From contig CAMCHQ010000008.1 in NCBI GenBank assembly GCA_945874765.1, positions 1-64,000 of the forward strand: a stretch of DNA of 64,000 nucleotides. Reading direction: 5' to 3'. The notes under the pieces were generated by a model. It saw only the letters and a list, made by a program, of their open reading frames with translations, had not been told where the DNA came from and searched no databases. Made by a program: the position numbers and the translations under genes. This DNA is from an uncultured Clostridia bacterium. Lineage in GTDB: Bacteria; Bacillota; Clostridia; Oscillospirales; Acutalibacteraceae. Below, piece after piece: positions 54,238-62,969 of this stretch (positions are counted from its first letter, which is position 1; each line of letters opens with the position of its first letter).

Positions 54238-55122
54238 TTATAATTCCTTAGCTATTTCAACTATTTTCTTTAATCTGTGATTAACACCCGAACGTGAAAG
54301 ACCGCTGAGCTTTGAAAGTTCGGCAAGAGACGCTTCGGGATTATCCTGCCTTAAAACCGCCATTTCTTTAAGGTCGGGTTTGAGAAAATCAAGTCCCTTT
54401 TTTTCCTCAATTTTTTCAATAGCGGCGCTTTGCTCCCAGCTTGCTTTAACCGTTCTTTCAATATTCGCCGTTTCACAGTTAGCCGCTCTGTTAGCCTTAT
54501 TTCTGAAATCCTTAACAATTTCAACATTCATCATATCAAACATTGAAGCGCTTGCACCCATAATATAAAGGCAATCCTCAATAGCCTCACTATCCTTAAA
54601 ATAGACTATATTATATCCTTTTCTGTTGGCGGTTTTAGGGGCAAGGTCAAGTTCCTCCAAAAGAGTAACAAGACTTTTTGAAAGATTTAAAAACGGGACG
54701 GTATATTCCAAATGATAGTCCTTATTAGGGTCTGACACCGTGCCGCACGAAAGAAAAGCGCCTGCCAAAAACGATTTCTGACAGTTTTCGCAGTCAAAAT
54801 TAGAATGGTTGATTTTTAAACTGCCCTTCGTTTCGTGACCGAAAAAAGCAAGCACCTTTTCGCACTGTGCTTTATCGTTAATCATAACGGTATGACTTTT
54901 ACCGCCCGGCGAAGTCTTAACGTCACATTTGATATTGCAGTATTTTTCAATAAGAGACGCATACTTAATTGCAATATCCTTATTTTCCGTTTGAACGCCT
55001 ACGCCGTAGCTTGAAAAACTTTTGCCGAAAATGCACATCCCGTAAAGAAGCGCTTTTTCACAACACGTGCTGTCATATTCAATTTTTAAAAGTTCATTTT
55101 TAACCTGCTGTGAAAACGACAT
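54238..55122 (-). CDS. whiA: DNA-binding regulator WhiA
   Basis: 294 residues. The N-terminal LAGLIDADG-homing-like domain (FLAGAFLSCGTVSDP at about 112-126) and the C-terminal helix-turn-helix (ASLAELSKLSGLSRSGVNHRL) are clear. It links cell division and sporulation in Gram-positive bacteria. The start overlaps the rapZ stop by one base. Confidence 0.95.
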   Translation of the reverse strand: MSFSQQVKNELLKIEYDSTCCEKALLYGMCIFGKSFSSYGVGVQTENKDIAIKYASLIEKYCNIKCDVKTSPGGKSHTVMINDKAQCEKVLAFFGHETKGSLKINHSNFDCENCQKSFLAGAFLSCGTVSDPNKDYHLEYTVPFLNLSKSLVTLLEELDLAPKTANRKGYNIVYFKDSEAIEDCLYIMGASASMFDMMNVEIVKDFRNKANRAANCETANIERTVKASWEQSAAIEKIEEKKGLDFLKPDLKEMAVLRQDNPEASLAELSKLSGLSRSGVNHRLKKIVEIAKEL

Positions 55123-55994
55123 TATTTTCTATCTATATCCCTATGACTTACAGTTACATTGTCCCACTTTTTTGAAAAATAATCCTTAAGAGCCTCGGCA
55201 AAAGCAACACTTCTGTGGTTACCGCCCGTACAGCCGATTGCAAATACAATCTGGCTCTTGCCCTCTCTGATATAAAGAGGGTTGAGGAAATCAAGAAAAT
55301 CAATAAGTTTTTTAAGAAGTTCCTTTGATTCGTCAAATGAGAATACAAAATCCTTAACTTCCTTATCAAGACCGGTTTTGTTACGAAGCTTCTCATTCCA
55401 ATAAGGGTTAGGAAGACATCTTACGTCAATAACGAAATCGGCAGAATTAGGCACACCGTATTTAAAGCCGAATGACATACAGTGAATGTTCATATATTCC
55501 TTAGCGTCGCCCAAAAGAAGCTCTGTAAGCCTTGCACGAAGCTGGTGAGTATCAATTGAAGAGGTATCAATGATATGGTCGGCTTTTAATCTTAACGGCG
55601 CAAGAATTTCTCTTTCATAATCAAGTGCATTTTGAATATTACCGTTGAATTTATCGGCAAACGGATGCTTTCTGCGTGTAAGTTTATAACGCTTGAGTGC
55701 TTCCGTATCGTTAATATCAAGGTAAACAATTTTAGAGGTATAACCGTACTGTTCGACATCATCAATACTTGAAATAATTTTTTCAAAAATATGGCCGCTT
55801 CTTACGTCAATAACCATTGCAACTTTAGGATAATATTCGCTGTTATTTGCAAGAAGTCCTACAAAAGTAGACATAAGTTCAGGCGGCATATTATCGATAC
55901 AATAATATCCTGCGTCCTCCATAAAAGCCATAGCGGACGATTTACCCGCACCGCTGACACCCGTTATAATTACAAGTTCTTTACTGTTATCCAT
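55122..55994 (-). CDS. rapZ: RNase adapter protein RapZ (YvcJ family)
   Basis: 290 residues. P-loop GVSGAGKSSAM at 8-18, and a C-terminal domain with SFGFKYG and GCTGGNHRSVAFAE. It binds nucleotides and, in proteobacteria, controls small-RNA decay. In Bacillus it affects competence. The usual next gene, yvcK, is missing, and whiA follows directly. Confidence 0.95.
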   Translation of the reverse strand: MDNSKELVIITGVSGAGKSSAMAFMEDAGYYCIDNMPPELMSTFVGLLANNSEYYPKVAMVIDVRSGHIFEKIISSIDDVEQYGYTSKIVYLDINDTEALKRYKLTRRKHPFADKFNGNIQNALDYEREILAPLRLKADHIIDTSSIDTHQLRARLTELLLGDAKEYMNIHCMSFGFKYGVPNSADFVIDVRCLPNPYWNEKLRNKTGLDKEVKDFVFSFDESKELLKKLIDFLDFLNPLYIREGKSQIVFAIGCTGGNHRSVAFAEALKDYFSKKWDNVTVSHRDIDRK

Positions 55995-56006
55995 ATCAAT
56001 TCCCCT

Positions 56007-56906
56007 TTATTTTGTAACCCTGATTTCCATTTCAAGTTTTACGCCTGTTTCTTCCATTACCTTATCACTGCAATACTTGCACAAATCAAGCACGTCTTTA
56101 CACGTTGCACCGCCCTTGTTTATAACAAAACCTGCGTGCTTTTCGCTGACCTGTGCACCGCCGACGCTCTTGCCTTTAAGACCGCACTGTTCAATAAGCG
56201 CACCTGCAAAATAGCCCTCGGGACGTTTAAACGTTGAGCCTGCCGACGGATATTCAAGCGGTTGCTTCGCCCTTCTTCTGCCGATAAGGTCGTCCATCTT
56301 TTCTTTAATCTCTGCTTTATCGCCTTTTTTAAGTTTAAGATAAAGACCCGTAATAATGCAACCATTATCATAATAAGCGCTGTGGCGGTATGAAAGTTTC
56401 AAATCGTCATTTTCAAGAAAGCCTTTATTACCGTCTTTATCAATATGCTCGCACTTATAAAGCACATCTTTCATTTCTCCGCCGTAGGCACCCGCATTCA
56501 TAAATGCCGCACCGCCTGCCGAGCCGGGAATACCGTAAGCAAATTCAAGCCCCGAAAGAGAATGTTCATAAGCAAAGCGGCAAAGGGTAATAAGTTTAGC
56601 CCCTGCTTTTGCATATATTGTTTCATCATCAATAAGCTCAATTTGCGAAAACGGCTCACCGAGTATTAAAACGCAAGCGTCTATTCCGTCATCATCCACA
56701 AGAAGATTAGAACCGTTGCCTACCGCAATAAGCCTTACGTTTTCTTCTTTTGCGCATTTAACAAGTTTACTTATCTGTTCCTCGTTTTGCACATAGACAA
56801 CGAGCCTTGCATTGCCGCCTATTTTAAAGGTGGTATGAAGGCTCATTTTTTCATTAGGAAGATACTTGCAATTAAATTTTTCACAAAGTTTAATTAACTG
56901 CTCCAA
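56007..56906 (-). CDS. murB: UDP-N-acetylenolpyruvoylglucosamine reductase
   Basis: 299 residues, an FAD enzyme making UDP-MurNAc for peptidoglycan. The FAD motifs GNGSNLLV and SGLEFAYGIPGSAGGAAFMNAGAYG, and the catalytic region YPSAGSTFKRP, are present. It is a type IIb-like length. Confidence 0.97.
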   Translation of the reverse strand: MEQLIKLCEKFNCKYLPNEKMSLHTTFKIGGNARLVVYVQNEEQISKLVKCAKEENVRLIAVGNGSNLLVDDDGIDACVLILGEPFSQIELIDDETIYAKAGAKLITLCRFAYEHSLSGLEFAYGIPGSAGGAAFMNAGAYGGEMKDVLYKCEHIDKDGNKGFLENDDLKLSYRHSAYYDNGCIITGLYLKLKKGDKAEIKEKMDDLIGRRRAKQPLEYPSAGSTFKRPEGYFAGALIEQCGLKGKSVGGAQVSEKHAGFVINKGGATCKDVLDLCKYCSDKVMEETGVKLEMEIRVTK

Positions 56907-56921
56907 GTTATCACCAAATTA

Positions 56922-57878
56922 TTATTTTACTTTACCGAGAAGAGCCGCACCGATAACACCGGCGTCATTACCAAGCTCTGCCTTAACAATCTTAGTTTGA
57001 ATTTTACTGTGAATAGAATATCTTTCGGACTGAACAAAACGGCGAAGCGGTTTCATAAGAGTTTCACCCTCGTTGCAAATACCGCCGCCGATACAAATAA
57101 TTTCAGGCTGAAGCGCATTTACAATATTGATAAGACCGCAGGCAACATACTTGATATAATCGTCAACAACTTTGATACCTGCGATATCGCCTAAACGCAT
57201 AGCGTCAAAAGCAGTTCTGCCCGATACCTTACCCTCTTCCTTAGCAAGCTTGTGCATAAGAGAATCGGGATATTCTTCCATAGCTTTCTTAGTCTGCCTG
57301 ATAAGAGCCGTAGCGGAAGCATAAGCTTCCCAGCAGCCTTTACGACCGCAGGAACACTGTTCGCCGTCAACAACAATTACCATATGACCGCACTCACCGC
57401 CGGCATAGTTTACACCGTTTACGATTTTACCGCCGATAATTACACCCGAGCCGACGCCTGTACCGAGAGTTACCGCAACAAAATCCTTAGCGCCGTTGCC
57501 GCAGCCTGCATAAGCCTCACCCAAAGCCGCACAGTTAGCGTCATTTTCGATATAAACCTTATCCTCAGGCTTATTAATTCTCTTTGCAAGCATAGTTCTT
57601 GCAGGAACATTATTAAATGCAAGGTTATTTGCAAATTCAATAACACCGTCTTGATTTACTGTACCCGGAGTACCCATACCTACGCTTTCAATATCGTCCA
57701 TTGTAAGACCTGCTCTTTTAACAGCCTCTTCGCAAACATCTGCAATATCGTCAAAGATTTCGTCCGCACTTCTCGGAGCGTTAGTAGGTGTCTTTGAAGT
57801 GCCGATAATCTTGTAATCATCATCTACAACCGACGCAACAATATTTGTTCCGCCTAAATCAATACCAATTGTATACAT
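56922..57878 (-). CDS. ROK-family glucokinase
   Basis: 318 residues. ATP-binding DLGGTNIVASVVD at 6-18, and the ROK zinc motif CSCGRKGCWEAYAS following GGECGHMV. It phosphorylates glucose or a related hexose. It lies between hprK and murB in a carbon-sensing and wall-synthesis operon. Substrate range beyond glucose is not determinable. Confidence 0.92.
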   Translation of the reverse strand: MYTIGIDLGGTNIVASVVDDDYKIIGTSKTPTNAPRSADEIFDDIADVCEEAVKRAGLTMDDIESVGMGTPGTVNQDGVIEFANNLAFNNVPARTMLAKRINKPEDKVYIENDANCAALGEAYAGCGNGAKDFVAVTLGTGVGSGVIIGGKIVNGVNYAGGECGHMVIVVDGEQCSCGRKGCWEAYASATALIRQTKKAMEEYPDSLMHKLAKEEGKVSGRTAFDAMRLGDIAGIKVVDDYIKYVACGLINIVNALQPEIICIGGGICNEGETLMKPLRRFVQSERYSIHSKIQTKIVKAELGNDAGVIGAALLGKVK

Positions 57879-57922
57879 TATGCTTTACCTCTTTATTTTA
57901 AATTATATATACAAAATTTGAC

Positions 57923-58885
57923 TTAGCTTTGCCAAATTTCAATTTCCTTATCCTCAGGCTGAACATCATCCATACCCAAGCTTATCATCAAATCCTTTGC
58001 CGCATTATAACCCATCTTCTTTTGACGGTTGTTCATAGCGGCGGTTTCAACGATAACAGCAAGGTTTCTTCCCGGGGTAACCGGAACGGTAATAGCCGGA
58101 ACCTTGACGCCGAGAATATTTGCATATTCATTATCAATCCCAAGCCTGTCATAAGCCTTAGTTGAGTCCCAAGCCTCGAGCTGAATAACCATATCGATTT
58201 TTTCACTCAGCTTAACAGCACCCATACCGAAAATACGCCTTGCGTCAATAATGCCGATACCTCTGAGTTCAACAAAATGACGGATATTGCTCGGTGAATT
58301 ACCACGAAGCGTTCTTTCATTGATTTTTCTGATTTCAACAGCGTCATCCGCAATAAGTCTGTGACCACGCTTTATAAGCTCAATCGCAGTTTCACTCTTA
58401 CCGGCACCGCTTTCACCCGTAATGAGGACACCCTCACCGTAAACCTCAACAAGAACGCCGTGCCTTGTAATTCTCGGTGCAAGCTCCGTATTAAGGAATT
58501 CAATAAGTGCGGCTAAAAACGGCGATGTTTCCTCCGCTGTCTTAAGAAGCGGAATTTCGTGCTTTTTGCAGGCATCATAAAGATAATCGGGAATTTCAAG
58601 ACCTCTTGTAACTACCGCAGCGGCAGGTTTGAGAGAAAGCCAACAATCAAGAGCAAGTTCTCTTTCCTCGGCACCCATACTGCGAATAAAGCCTATCTCT
58701 GTCCAACCGAGAATTTGTATTCTCAAAGAATCGAAATAATCGGTATATCCCGTCAAAACAATACCCGGACGATTAACCTCGCTTGTTGTAATCAAAATTT
58801 CATCAGCCGAACGTGGCATATAAACCGTCTCAAGCTTATGAAAATCAATTATCTTTTCAAGCGAAACAGAATATGTTTGCGACAT
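57923..58885 (-). CDS. hprK: HPr kinase/phosphorylase
   Basis: 320 residues from the ATG at 58883-58885 with GGAGG upstream. Longer in-frame starts lack support. P-loop GESGAGKSETAIEL near residue 153, and ELRGIGIIDARRIFG with the signature K/R region. It phosphorylates HPr on Ser to drive catabolite repression and reverses this when phosphate is high. Confidence 0.96.
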   Translation of the reverse strand: MSQTYSVSLEKIIDFHKLETVYMPRSADEILITTSEVNRPGIVLTGYTDYFDSLRIQILGWTEIGFIRSMGAEERELALDCWLSLKPAAAVVTRGLEIPDYLYDACKKHEIPLLKTAEETSPFLAALIEFLNTELAPRITRHGVLVEVYGEGVLITGESGAGKSETAIELIKRGHRLIADDAVEIRKINERTLRGNSPSNIRHFVELRGIGIIDARRIFGMGAVKLSEKIDMVIQLEAWDSTKAYDRLGIDNEYANILGVKVPAITVPVTPGRNLAVIVETAAMNNRQKKMGYNAAKDLMISLGMDDVQPEDKEIEIWQS

Positions 58886-59005
58886 AATCCATTCCTCCAA
58901 ATCTACATTCAAAAAATATTATAAAGTATTTGAACGACTTAATCAAGTGAAATTTAATTTTTTATTATACAAATTATTATATTATTATAAATTGATTGTT
59001 AAATA

Positions 59006-59034
59006 TTTACTTTTATTCGGTTTTGTGCTAAACT
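59006..59034 (+). promoter_or_regulatory. Promoter of the glycosyltransferase gene
   Basis: TTTACT (59006-59011) and TAAACT (59029-59034) are separated by 17 bases, 40 bases before the start. Confidence 0.5.
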
Positions 59035-59074
59035 TAGTACACTTTAAATCATTTTACATACGGAGTTAAACCAA

Positions 59075-60262
59075 GTGGAAAACAGAAAGAAATTAAAAAT
59101 AGCCATAGGCACCGACGCTTTTCCTCCCACCACCGACGGAATAAGCAACGTTGCGCAAAACTATGCGCAAATTATAAATAAAAACTTAGGTGAGGCAGTA
59201 GTTATCACGCCTAAAAATCCCAATCAGCTTGATTACAGATACAATTACCGAATTTACAGATATAAAAGCTGGTGGATTCCGTCAAAAGAGGGTTACAGTG
59301 TAGGCTGGCCTTTTAAAGACGAGCTTCATCAGGACATAATCGATATGAATTTCGACTTGCTTCACTCTCACGCACCGCTTGCGACAAGTTACTATTTCAG
59401 ACGTGTTGTGGAAAAGAAAAAAATTCCGACCGTGCTTACATATCACACAAAGTACGAATATGATTTTGACAGACGTATTCCCACAAAACCTGCAAGGGAT
59501 TTTGCTTACCGCTTCCTGCTTAATAACATCAATGCGGCGGACGAAGTTTGGGTAACGAGCAAGGGCACCGTTGATTCTCTTCGCAAAGTCGGCTACGAGG
59601 GTGACTATATCGTTATGCCAAACGGCTGCGATTTGCCTATAACAAACGTAAGTGAGGACGATATCGCACTTATCAAGAGAAAGCACAATATACCGAACGA
59701 CATTCCGCTTTTCATCTATACCGGCAGAATGATTTGGTATAAAAATATCGAGCTTATTCTTGACGCTTGTGCAATGCTTAAAAATGAGGGTAAGGATTTC
59801 AGACTTATTATGCTCGGCTTCGGTGCAGACGAAAATGCAATTAAGAAAAGAATACGCAAGTGCGGCATCGCGGATAATGTTATTTGGACAGGAAAAATAT
59901 TGGACAGAAACGAGCTTTTAGGCTATTACGGCATTTCGGACTTGCTCCTTTTCCCGTCAACATTTGATACAAACGGTCTTGTTGTAAGAGAAGCGGCTGC
60001 GTGTGCAACACCGAGCCTTTTGGTACGAGGAAGCTGTGCGGCAGAAGGCGTCGAGGACGGCAAAACAGGCTTTTTGTGTATGGAAAGCGCACATTCAATC
60101 AAGACAACGCTCAACAAAATTATGGATAACAAATCGCTTCTTAAAGAGGTCGGCAAAAAAGCACAAAGCGATATTTATATCAGCTGGGATGACGCTGTTA
60201 AAAGAGCCTATGAACGTTATTACGTTGTTATCGATAATTTCAAAGTCAAGAATAATTTATAA
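59075..60262 (+). CDS. GT4-family glycosyltransferase
   Basis: 395 residues from a GTG at 59075, with CGGAG 8 bases upstream. N-terminal acceptor domain (IGTDAFPPTTDGISNV), and the C-terminal donor domain with GRMIWYKNIE and the EX7E-type motif in FPSTFDTNGLVVREAAACATP. It resembles diacylglycerol or mannosyl glycosyltransferases of envelope lipid synthesis. No neighbour specifies the acceptor. Confidence 0.88.
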   Translation: MENRKKLKIAIGTDAFPPTTDGISNVAQNYAQIINKNLGEAVVITPKNPNQLDYRYNYRIYRYKSWWIPSKEGYSVGWPFKDELHQDIIDMNFDLLHSHAPLATSYYFRRVVEKKKIPTVLTYHTKYEYDFDRRIPTKPARDFAYRFLLNNINAADEVWVTSKGTVDSLRKVGYEGDYIVMPNGCDLPITNVSEDDIALIKRKHNIPNDIPLFIYTGRMIWYKNIELILDACAMLKNEGKDFRLIMLGFGADENAIKKRIRKCGIADNVIWTGKILDRNELLGYYGISDLLLFPSTFDTNGLVVREAAACATPSLLVRGSCAAEGVEDGKTGFLCMESAHSIKTTLNKIMDNKSLLKEVGKKAQSDIYISWDDAVKRAYERYYVVIDNFKVKNNL

Positions 60263-60271
60263 GTTAAAAAA

Positions 60272-60298
60272 TGCTCTCTGCTTTATCGGCAAAGAGCA
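60272..60298 (+). terminator. Terminator of the glycosyltransferase gene
   Basis: tgctct pairs with agagca around an inner loop, followed by cttgtat, a weak U-run. Confidence 0.5.
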
Positions 60299-60304
60299 CT
60301 TGTA

Positions 60305-60333
60305 TTGACAAATCACATTTTTTGTGATAATAT
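60305..60333 (+). promoter_or_regulatory. Promoter of a small plus-strand RNA
   Basis: TTGACA (60305-60310) and TAATAT (60328-60333) are 17 bases apart. The next coding frame on this strand is 470 bases away, and a terminator at 60393-60436 would stop the transcript first. Confidence 0.75.
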
Positions 60334-60339
60334 AATTAC

Positions 60340-60436
60340 AGACAAAGGGCTTATCGGATAGACGGTTAGCCCCAAAAATAGTTAGATAAAAATAATCGTC
60401 CTATGTTTGGTAGACTGCAGGGCGGTTATTTTTTTA
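60340..60436 (+). ncRNA. Putative antitoxin RNA (about 95 nt)
   Basis: A transcript from the promoter at 60305 would run from about 60340 to the hairpin aataatcgtcct/agggcggttatt followed by ttttttt. It contains gggct...agccc (60347-60376) near its 5' end. Its 3' part is antisense to the 3' end of the small hydrophobic peptide mRNA on the other strand. The layout matches convergent type I toxin-antitoxin modules sharing a bidirectional terminator. Confidence 0.5.
60393..60436. terminator. Bidirectional terminator shared by convergent small transcripts
   Basis: aataatcgtcct and agggcggttatt pair with G-U wobbles. A T-run follows on the plus strand and an A-run precedes it, so both directions can terminate here. 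Confidence 0.75.
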
Positions 60437-60491
60437 TTATGAGAATCAGCGTAATAATAAGTACTAAGGTAATTATTGTTGCATACTCCAT
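60426..60491 (-). CDS. Small hydrophobic peptide, putative type I toxin
   Basis: A 21-residue minus-strand frame from the ATG at 60489-60491. It starts MEYATIITLV and ends LILIIKK, a single membrane-spanning stretch with a Lys-Lys tail. GGGGGAGATATT lies just before it. It is transcribed from TTGACA-17-TATATA (60603-60631), with about 110 bases of leader. The peptide has the size and composition of type I toxins such as Ibs or Fst. The mRNA leader folds ccctctt/aagaggg and gaggg/ccctc hairpins close to the ribosome binding site, suggesting control of translation. Toxicity is inferred only. Confidence 0.6.
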   Translation of the reverse strand: MEYATIITLVLIITLILIIKK

Positions 60492-60602
60492 AATATCTCC
60501 CCCTTTCGATTAAATCTTAAGAGGGATGATAACCCTCTTGGATAAAAAAGAGGGCTAACCGCCTACCGTATTCGACAGTTTCCTTTGTCCGATAAAATTA
60601 TA

Positions 60603-60631
60603 TATATATATTATGTGACTGTTTTTGTCAA
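60603..60631 (-). promoter_or_regulatory. Promoter of the small hydrophobic peptide mRNA
   Basis: On the minus strand TTGACA (60626-60631) and TATATA (60603-60608) are 17 bases apart. The leader then contains a copy of the gcggttagccc string also seen at the 5' end of the opposing RNA. Confidence 0.75.
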
Positions 60632-60643
60632 TAAAGCAGGATA

Positions 60644-60672
60644 TTGACAAAATTAAATAAATCAAATACAAT
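60644..60672 (+). promoter_or_regulatory. Promoter of a second small RNA or catalase leader
   Basis: TTGACA (60644-60649) and TACAAT (60667-60672) are 17 bases apart. A strong terminator starts 8 bases after the -10. Confidence 0.8.
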
Positions 60673-60678
60673 GACTTT

Positions 60679-60736
60679 AGAATCGGTAGGAGGCGTTGAA
60701 ACCTCCGGGGATAGGCTCCCGGCCGATTCTTTTTTA
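60679..60736 (+). ncRNA. Putative small RNA or attenuator, about 57 nt
   Basis: The transcript begins almost at the outer stem gaatcgg (60680-60686) / ccgattc (60723-60729), followed by tttttt. Inside are two hairpins: ggagg-N8-cctcc, and cggg-gataggct-cccg. It is a three-way-junction fold ending in a U-run. It may be a stand-alone small RNA, or a riboswitch-type attenuator for the manganese catalase gene 66 bases downstream. I do not match it to a named class. Confidence 0.55.
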
Positions 60737-60801
60737 TTTCTCAATTTAACAAAATTTCAACTTTTTCATAGAATAAAAAAGTAATTTAAGGAGTTGATTT
60801 T

Positions 60802-61362
60802 TTGTTTAGTTATATAAAAAAATTACAATACCCTATTAACATAAAGCACCCCGACCCAAAAGCCGCCGCTATCATAATCAGTCAATATGGTGGTCCGCAC
60901 GGAGAACTCGGTGCATCGCTTAGATATCTTTCCCAGCGATATTCAATGCCGTACCCCGAGCTCAAAGCTTTGCTTACGGACATCGGCGTCGAGGAATTGG
61001 GACACCTTGAAATGATAGGAACAATGGTTCACCAGCTGACCCGCAATCTGAGTGAGGATGAAATTGAGAAAAATCCTAATTTTATGGCATACTTTGTTGA
61101 CCACACCGCAGGAGTTTATCCGACGGCGGCAAGCGGCACACCGTGGGATGCGTCGGGTATTGCGGTAACGGGTGACACTATCGGCGACCTCAACGAAAAT
61201 CTTGCGGCAGAGCAAAAAGCGAGGGTGACATATGATAATATTTTGCGGCTTGTTGACGACCCGGATATAATCGAGCCGATTAAGTTTTTGCGCGAACGTG
61301 AAATTGTGCACTACCAGCGCTTCGGTGATGCTCTACCGCAATCTTGTAAAATTTTTGCTTAA
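60802..61362 (+). CDS. Manganese catalase-like protein (CotJC family)
   Basis: 186 residues from a TTG at 60802 with AAGGAG 10 bases upstream. A ferritin-like four-helix protein: EELGHLEMIG carries the Glu/His ligands, with EQKARVTYDNI and REREIVHYQRFGDAL as the second set. It resembles CotJC spore-coat manganese catalases that remove hydrogen peroxide. CotJA and CotJB are not adjacent. Confidence 0.85.
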   Translation: MFSYIKKLQYPINIKHPDPKAAAIIISQYGGPHGELGASLRYLSQRYSMPYPELKALLTDIGVEELGHLEMIGTMVHQLTRNLSEDEIEKNPNFMAYFVDHTAGVYPTAASGTPWDASGIAVTGDTIGDLNENLAAEQKARVTYDNILRLVDDPDIIEPIKFLREREIVHYQRFGDALPQSCKIFA

Positions 61363-61363
61363 A

Positions 61364-61397
61364 TTTCGGTGCAAGGTGTACCCCTGCACCGATTTTT
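61364..61397 (+). terminator. Terminator of the manganese catalase gene
   Basis: tcggtgca and tgcaccga form an 8-bp stem, followed by tttttt. Confidence 0.85.
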
Positions 61398-61400
61398 TGC

Positions 61401-62900
61401 TTATATGTTCCAAATGATGTCAATTTTATCACTTGTTGCATAGATTTTTTTGATTACTGCATTTGCAAGCTCTCGTTTTCTCTCAAAGGGCAGTTCGTCG
61501 AATCTGTCAAAATCACAGATGATTTTTTCGTTTGCCGAATATCTGTTTTCGCCCAGCCGTTGAATTTCTGCCTGTATTTGCAGTTTTTCACTGTGGAGCC
61601 GTTCAACATTTTCGTTAATGTATGCCATTACCGTTTCGCTTGCGCCTGCAACATTTTTAACCGTTTCACTTATTTCGTTGTCTATTGCGATTTGCCTTGC
61701 CTTCAGCTCCTCAATTTTAGGATTGTTAGCAGTGGCACCTGCAACCTCAATCACCTTGAAATCGGCTAACTTTTCCTTGACCTTCTGCAATATAAAATCC
61801 TCAAACTCATCTGCGTGAATTACACCGCATCCACAGCAAAGATTGTCATTCATCTTGTGAGAGCAGAGAAAGTAACTGTAATTCTTCTTAAGATAATTCT
61901 TTCTCACAAGAGCATAACCGCAGTTTCCGCATTTAACAAGTCCTGCAAGCCAAGTGTTTTTCGCTTTGGGATTGCGTTTAATCTGCTGTTGGTCAAGTGC
62001 TCTTTCTCTGCATCTGATGAACAGGTCGGAGTCGATAAAGCCCTCGTGAGGAGCGATAACCAAAATTCCGTTTGAAAGGTCAGTCTGCTTTCTCGTTTTC
62101 TTATCACCGGTGTAAAGATAGCAACCGTTTGTGCCGATAAAATCCTCGGGCGGATTGATTATCTTAACACCCTTTGATTTGAAGAAATTATACACATTTA
62201 TATCAGCCCTTACATAGACGGGGTTTTTGATAAAATCCTGAACCCTCGCCCTTGTTACAGTTCTGTTTCGCCTGCATTCCGGTGGCATATCACGAACCGC
62301 CTTGGCAATGTCCTCGTTGGAGTAATTCACATCTGCGTACATTTCAAAAATCCTTTTGACCAGTTCAGCCTCCTCGGGCACCTGCTCGTACATAGAGGTT
62401 TTAATTCCGTCAATGGTTAAGTCAACCTTTTTGAAGCCAACGGGAACGGGACCTCCCATATAAAAGCCCTTTTGACTGCGTGAAATGTAGTTGTCCTTAA
62501 CTCGCTGTTGCGTGGTTTCACGCTCTAACTGAGCAAAGGTAATGCAGATGTTCAGCATCGCTCTGCCCATAGGAGTGCTTGTATCAAACTTTTCCGTAGC
62601 CGATGAAAATTCAACACCGAGCTTTGTGAAGATGTCCATCATATTTGAGAAGTCAAGAATACTTCTGCTGATTCTGTCGAGCTTGTAAACAATAACCTTT
62701 GTTATTCCTTTTCGCCCTGTTTTGATGTCCTGCATCATTCTTTGGAATTCGGGACGGTTTGTATTTTTACCGCTAAAGCCTTTGTCCTTATATACTAAAA
62801 ATGCCTCACCTCTTGCCTCGTAGGTACACATTTCAATCTGCGATTCGATTGAAATGCTGTCCTCTTTTTCTACCGATTGTCGAGCATAAATTGCAATCAT
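61401..62900 (-). CDS. Large serine recombinase
   Basis: 499 residues. Resolvase domain (1-145) with the nucleophilic Ser in IYARQS (S9), VYKLDRISRS and AQLERETT. A recombinase domain (about 155-260) and a zinc-ribbon domain follow (CGNCGYALVRKNY, CSHK, CCGCGVI). A coiled coil lies near 380-440. It would integrate and excise the element by strand exchange. The ATG at 62898-62900 follows AAGGAAGAATT. Confidence 0.93.
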   Translation of the reverse strand: MIAIYARQSVEKEDSISIESQIEMCTYEARGEAFLVYKDKGFSGKNTNRPEFQRMMQDIKTGRKGITKVIVYKLDRISRSILDFSNMMDIFTKLGVEFSSATEKFDTSTPMGRAMLNICITFAQLERETTQQRVKDNYISRSQKGFYMGGPVPVGFKKVDLTIDGIKTSMYEQVPEEAELVKRIFEMYADVNYSNEDIAKAVRDMPPECRRNRTVTRARVQDFIKNPVYVRADINVYNFFKSKGVKIINPPEDFIGTNGCYLYTGDKKTRKQTDLSNGILVIAPHEGFIDSDLFIRCRERALDQQQIKRNPKAKNTWLAGLVKCGNCGYALVRKNYLKKNYSYFLCSHKMNDNLCCGCGVIHADEFEDFILQKVKEKLADFKVIEVAGATANNPKIEELKARQIAIDNEISETVKNVAGASETVMAYINENVERLHSEKLQIQAEIQRLGENRYSANEKIICDFDRFDELPFERKRELANAVIKKIYATSDKIDIIWNI

Positions 62901-62969
62901 AAGAATTCTTCCTTTCCTATGACCGATAACTCAACATCAATATATACGAAGCCTTTTGAAAAGTCCAGC

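Noticed and set aside
60440-60513. Plus-strand 24-residue frame (MRISVIIS and onward)
   Set aside because: It is the complement of the minus-strand peptide, lies downstream of the plus-strand terminator and lacks a ribosome binding site.
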